From assembly GCA_007135435.1 (NCBI GenBank), contig SLIW01000402.1, positions 1 through 6,247 on the forward strand: a stretch of 6,247 nucleotides of DNA. The letters run 5' to 3'. The notes under the pieces were generated by a model. It had not been told where the DNA came from. It was given only the letters and a program-made list of their open reading frames with translations, and made no database searches. This DNA is from Natronomonas sp. GTDB lineage: Archaea; Halobacteriota; Halobacteria; Halobacteriales; Haloarculaceae. Below are positions 5,425 through 6,247 of the stretch, piece by piece. Within the stretch, counting starts at the first letter, position 1; the number at the start of each line of letters is the position of its first letter. The position numbers and the translations under genes are program-made.

Positions 5425-6162
5425 ATGATCCGACCGGACTGCGAGGGCCGGGTCGCCCTCGTCACCGGCAGCGCTCGCGGGATCGGCCGGGCGTTCGCGC
5501 TGGCGCTGGCCGACGCGGGCGCCGACGTCGCCGTCCACTACCGGACGAGCGAGCGGGCCGCCGAGGAGACCGCCGAAGCGGCACGCGAGCGGGGCGTCGA
5601 CGCGATCGCGGTCGACGGGGACGTCACCGATCCCGACGCCGTCGACGTCATGTTCCACCGGGTCGAGGACGACCTCGGCCCGGTCGACGTTCTCGTCAAC
5701 AACGTGGGCGCCTTCGCGCCCGAGCACTGGGCAGAGATCGACGTCGACACCTGGCGCCGGGTCATGGAGACGAACCTGACGGCGACGATGCTCTGCTCGC
5801 GGCGCGCGCTCGGCCCGATGCGCGAGGAGGGGTGGGGCCGGATCGTGAACATCGGGTACGCCTCTGCGGAGCGGGCGTCGGTCTCGCCGAAGAACTTCCC
5901 GTACTTCGTCGCGAAGACGGGCGTGCTCATGTTCACCCGGATGCTCGCCGCCGACACCCAGCACGACGGGATCACCGTCAACGCCGTCTCCCCCTACGTG
6001 GTCGAGACGAGCGAGACGTTCCCCGAGACGGCGCCCCGCGGGCGGTGGGCCAGCACCGACGACCTTGTCCAGGCGCTGCTGTTCTTCGTCGATGAGGGCT
6101 CGGGATACGTCAGCGGCGAGAACGTCGAGATCGACGGCGGCTGGTTGCCGGAGTCGGTCTGA
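5425..6162 (+). CDS. Short-chain dehydrogenase/reductase (classical SDR, FabG-like)
   Basis: This 245-residue Rossmann-fold oxidoreductase has the standard classical SDR length and uses NAD(H) or NADP(H). Features in order are the cofactor loop T14-G-S-A-R-G-I-G21, D65-G-D-V68 (adenine pocket), N92-N-V-G95 in place of the common NNAG, N117 of the catalytic tetrad, Y160-F-V-A-K164, the S189-P190 turn after N186-A-V, and C-terminal E231-N-V-E-I-D-G-G-W240. Position 40 after the second strand is Arg (H38-Y-R40), which often fits NADP preference. The catalytic Ser is less clear: the usual site reads I143-G-Y-A-S147, with S147 lying 13 residues before Y160 as expected. The open frame extends upstream to 5137, but that stretch is basic and Ser-rich, so ATG 5425, just before the conserved G8-R-V-A-L-V-T, is preferred. 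No Shine-Dalgarno precedes it, so the mRNA may be leaderless. It is divergent from the CoA-transferase group. Substrate unknown. Confidence 0.93.
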   Translation: MIRPDCEGRVALVTGSARGIGRAFALALADAGADVAVHYRTSERAAEETAEAARERGVDAIAVDGDVTDPDAVDVMFHRVEDDLGPVDVLVNNVGAFAPEHWAEIDVDTWRRVMETNLTATMLCSRRALGPMREEGWGRIVNIGYASAERASVSPKNFPYFVAKTGVLMFTRMLAADTQHDGITVNAVSPYVVETSETFPETAPRGRWASTDDLVQALLFFVDEGSGYVSGENVEIDGGWLPESV

Positions 6163-6247
6163 GAGCGGTCGACCCTCACGGGCGGTGGACGCTCCGAAGT
6201 GGGCGGGTTGGCCCGCTCCGACGCGGAGGGTCTGGTCCGGAGCACCC
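6163..6247 (+). other. Region downstream of the SDR with a small GC hairpin
   Basis: These 85 bases to the window edge hold no gene I can support. A perfect five-base stem with a four-base loop, GCGGG-TTGG-CCCGC (6203-6216), lies 40 bases after the SDR stop. There is no T run after it, so it is not a convincing terminator. GCTCCGA occurs twice around it (6191-6197 and 6215-6221). Confidence 0.35.

Noticed and set aside
6203..6216. Transcription terminator after the SDR
   Set aside because: The stem is short and no T-rich tract follows, so it cannot be told apart from random GC-rich pairing.

Overview
The window looks chromosomal and haloarchaeal (class Halobacteria). It is very GC-rich, the predicted proteins are strongly acidic (Asp/Glu-rich, Lys-poor), Shine-Dalgarno sites match the archaeal 16S 3' end (GGAGGTGAT), and TATA-like boxes sit upstream of the gene groups. 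Genus and species cannot be told from this sequence. No tRNA, rRNA, CRISPR array, transposase or integrase was seen.

Layout. Almost the whole left part (1-4822) is one minus-strand gene group, read right to left: a class III (CaiB/BaiF) CoA-transferase (4822-3599), a stand-alone DRE-TIM aldolase of the LeuA/homocitrate-synthase type (3602-2517), a 268-base spacer with a 33-bp near-perfect tandem repeat, a possible small ORF and a possible internal promoter, then hyuA (2248-185) and the start of hyuB (188 to the window edge). Both tight junctions are 4-base stop/start overlaps (ATGA and GTGA), which suggests translational coupling within each pair. A short-chain dehydrogenase/reductase (5425-6162) lies divergently on the plus strand, about 600 bases from the CoA-transferase. 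That gap holds the CoA-transferase leader and promoter, two very short ORFs and no gene I can recognise.

How the genes could work together (inference). The contents suggest a small-molecule catabolic or biosynthetic pathway. The CoA-transferase would make or exchange an acyl-CoA. The aldolase would make or break a C-C bond on a CoA thioester or 2-oxo acid. HyuAB would use ATP either to open a cyclic amide (hydantoin, 5-oxoproline or lactam type) or to carboxylate a ketone. The SDR would handle an alcohol/ketone step. The substrate is not readable from the sequence. The aldolase differs by eye from LeuA and homocitrate synthase at several usually conserved Glu positions, so the pathway could be one not yet described.
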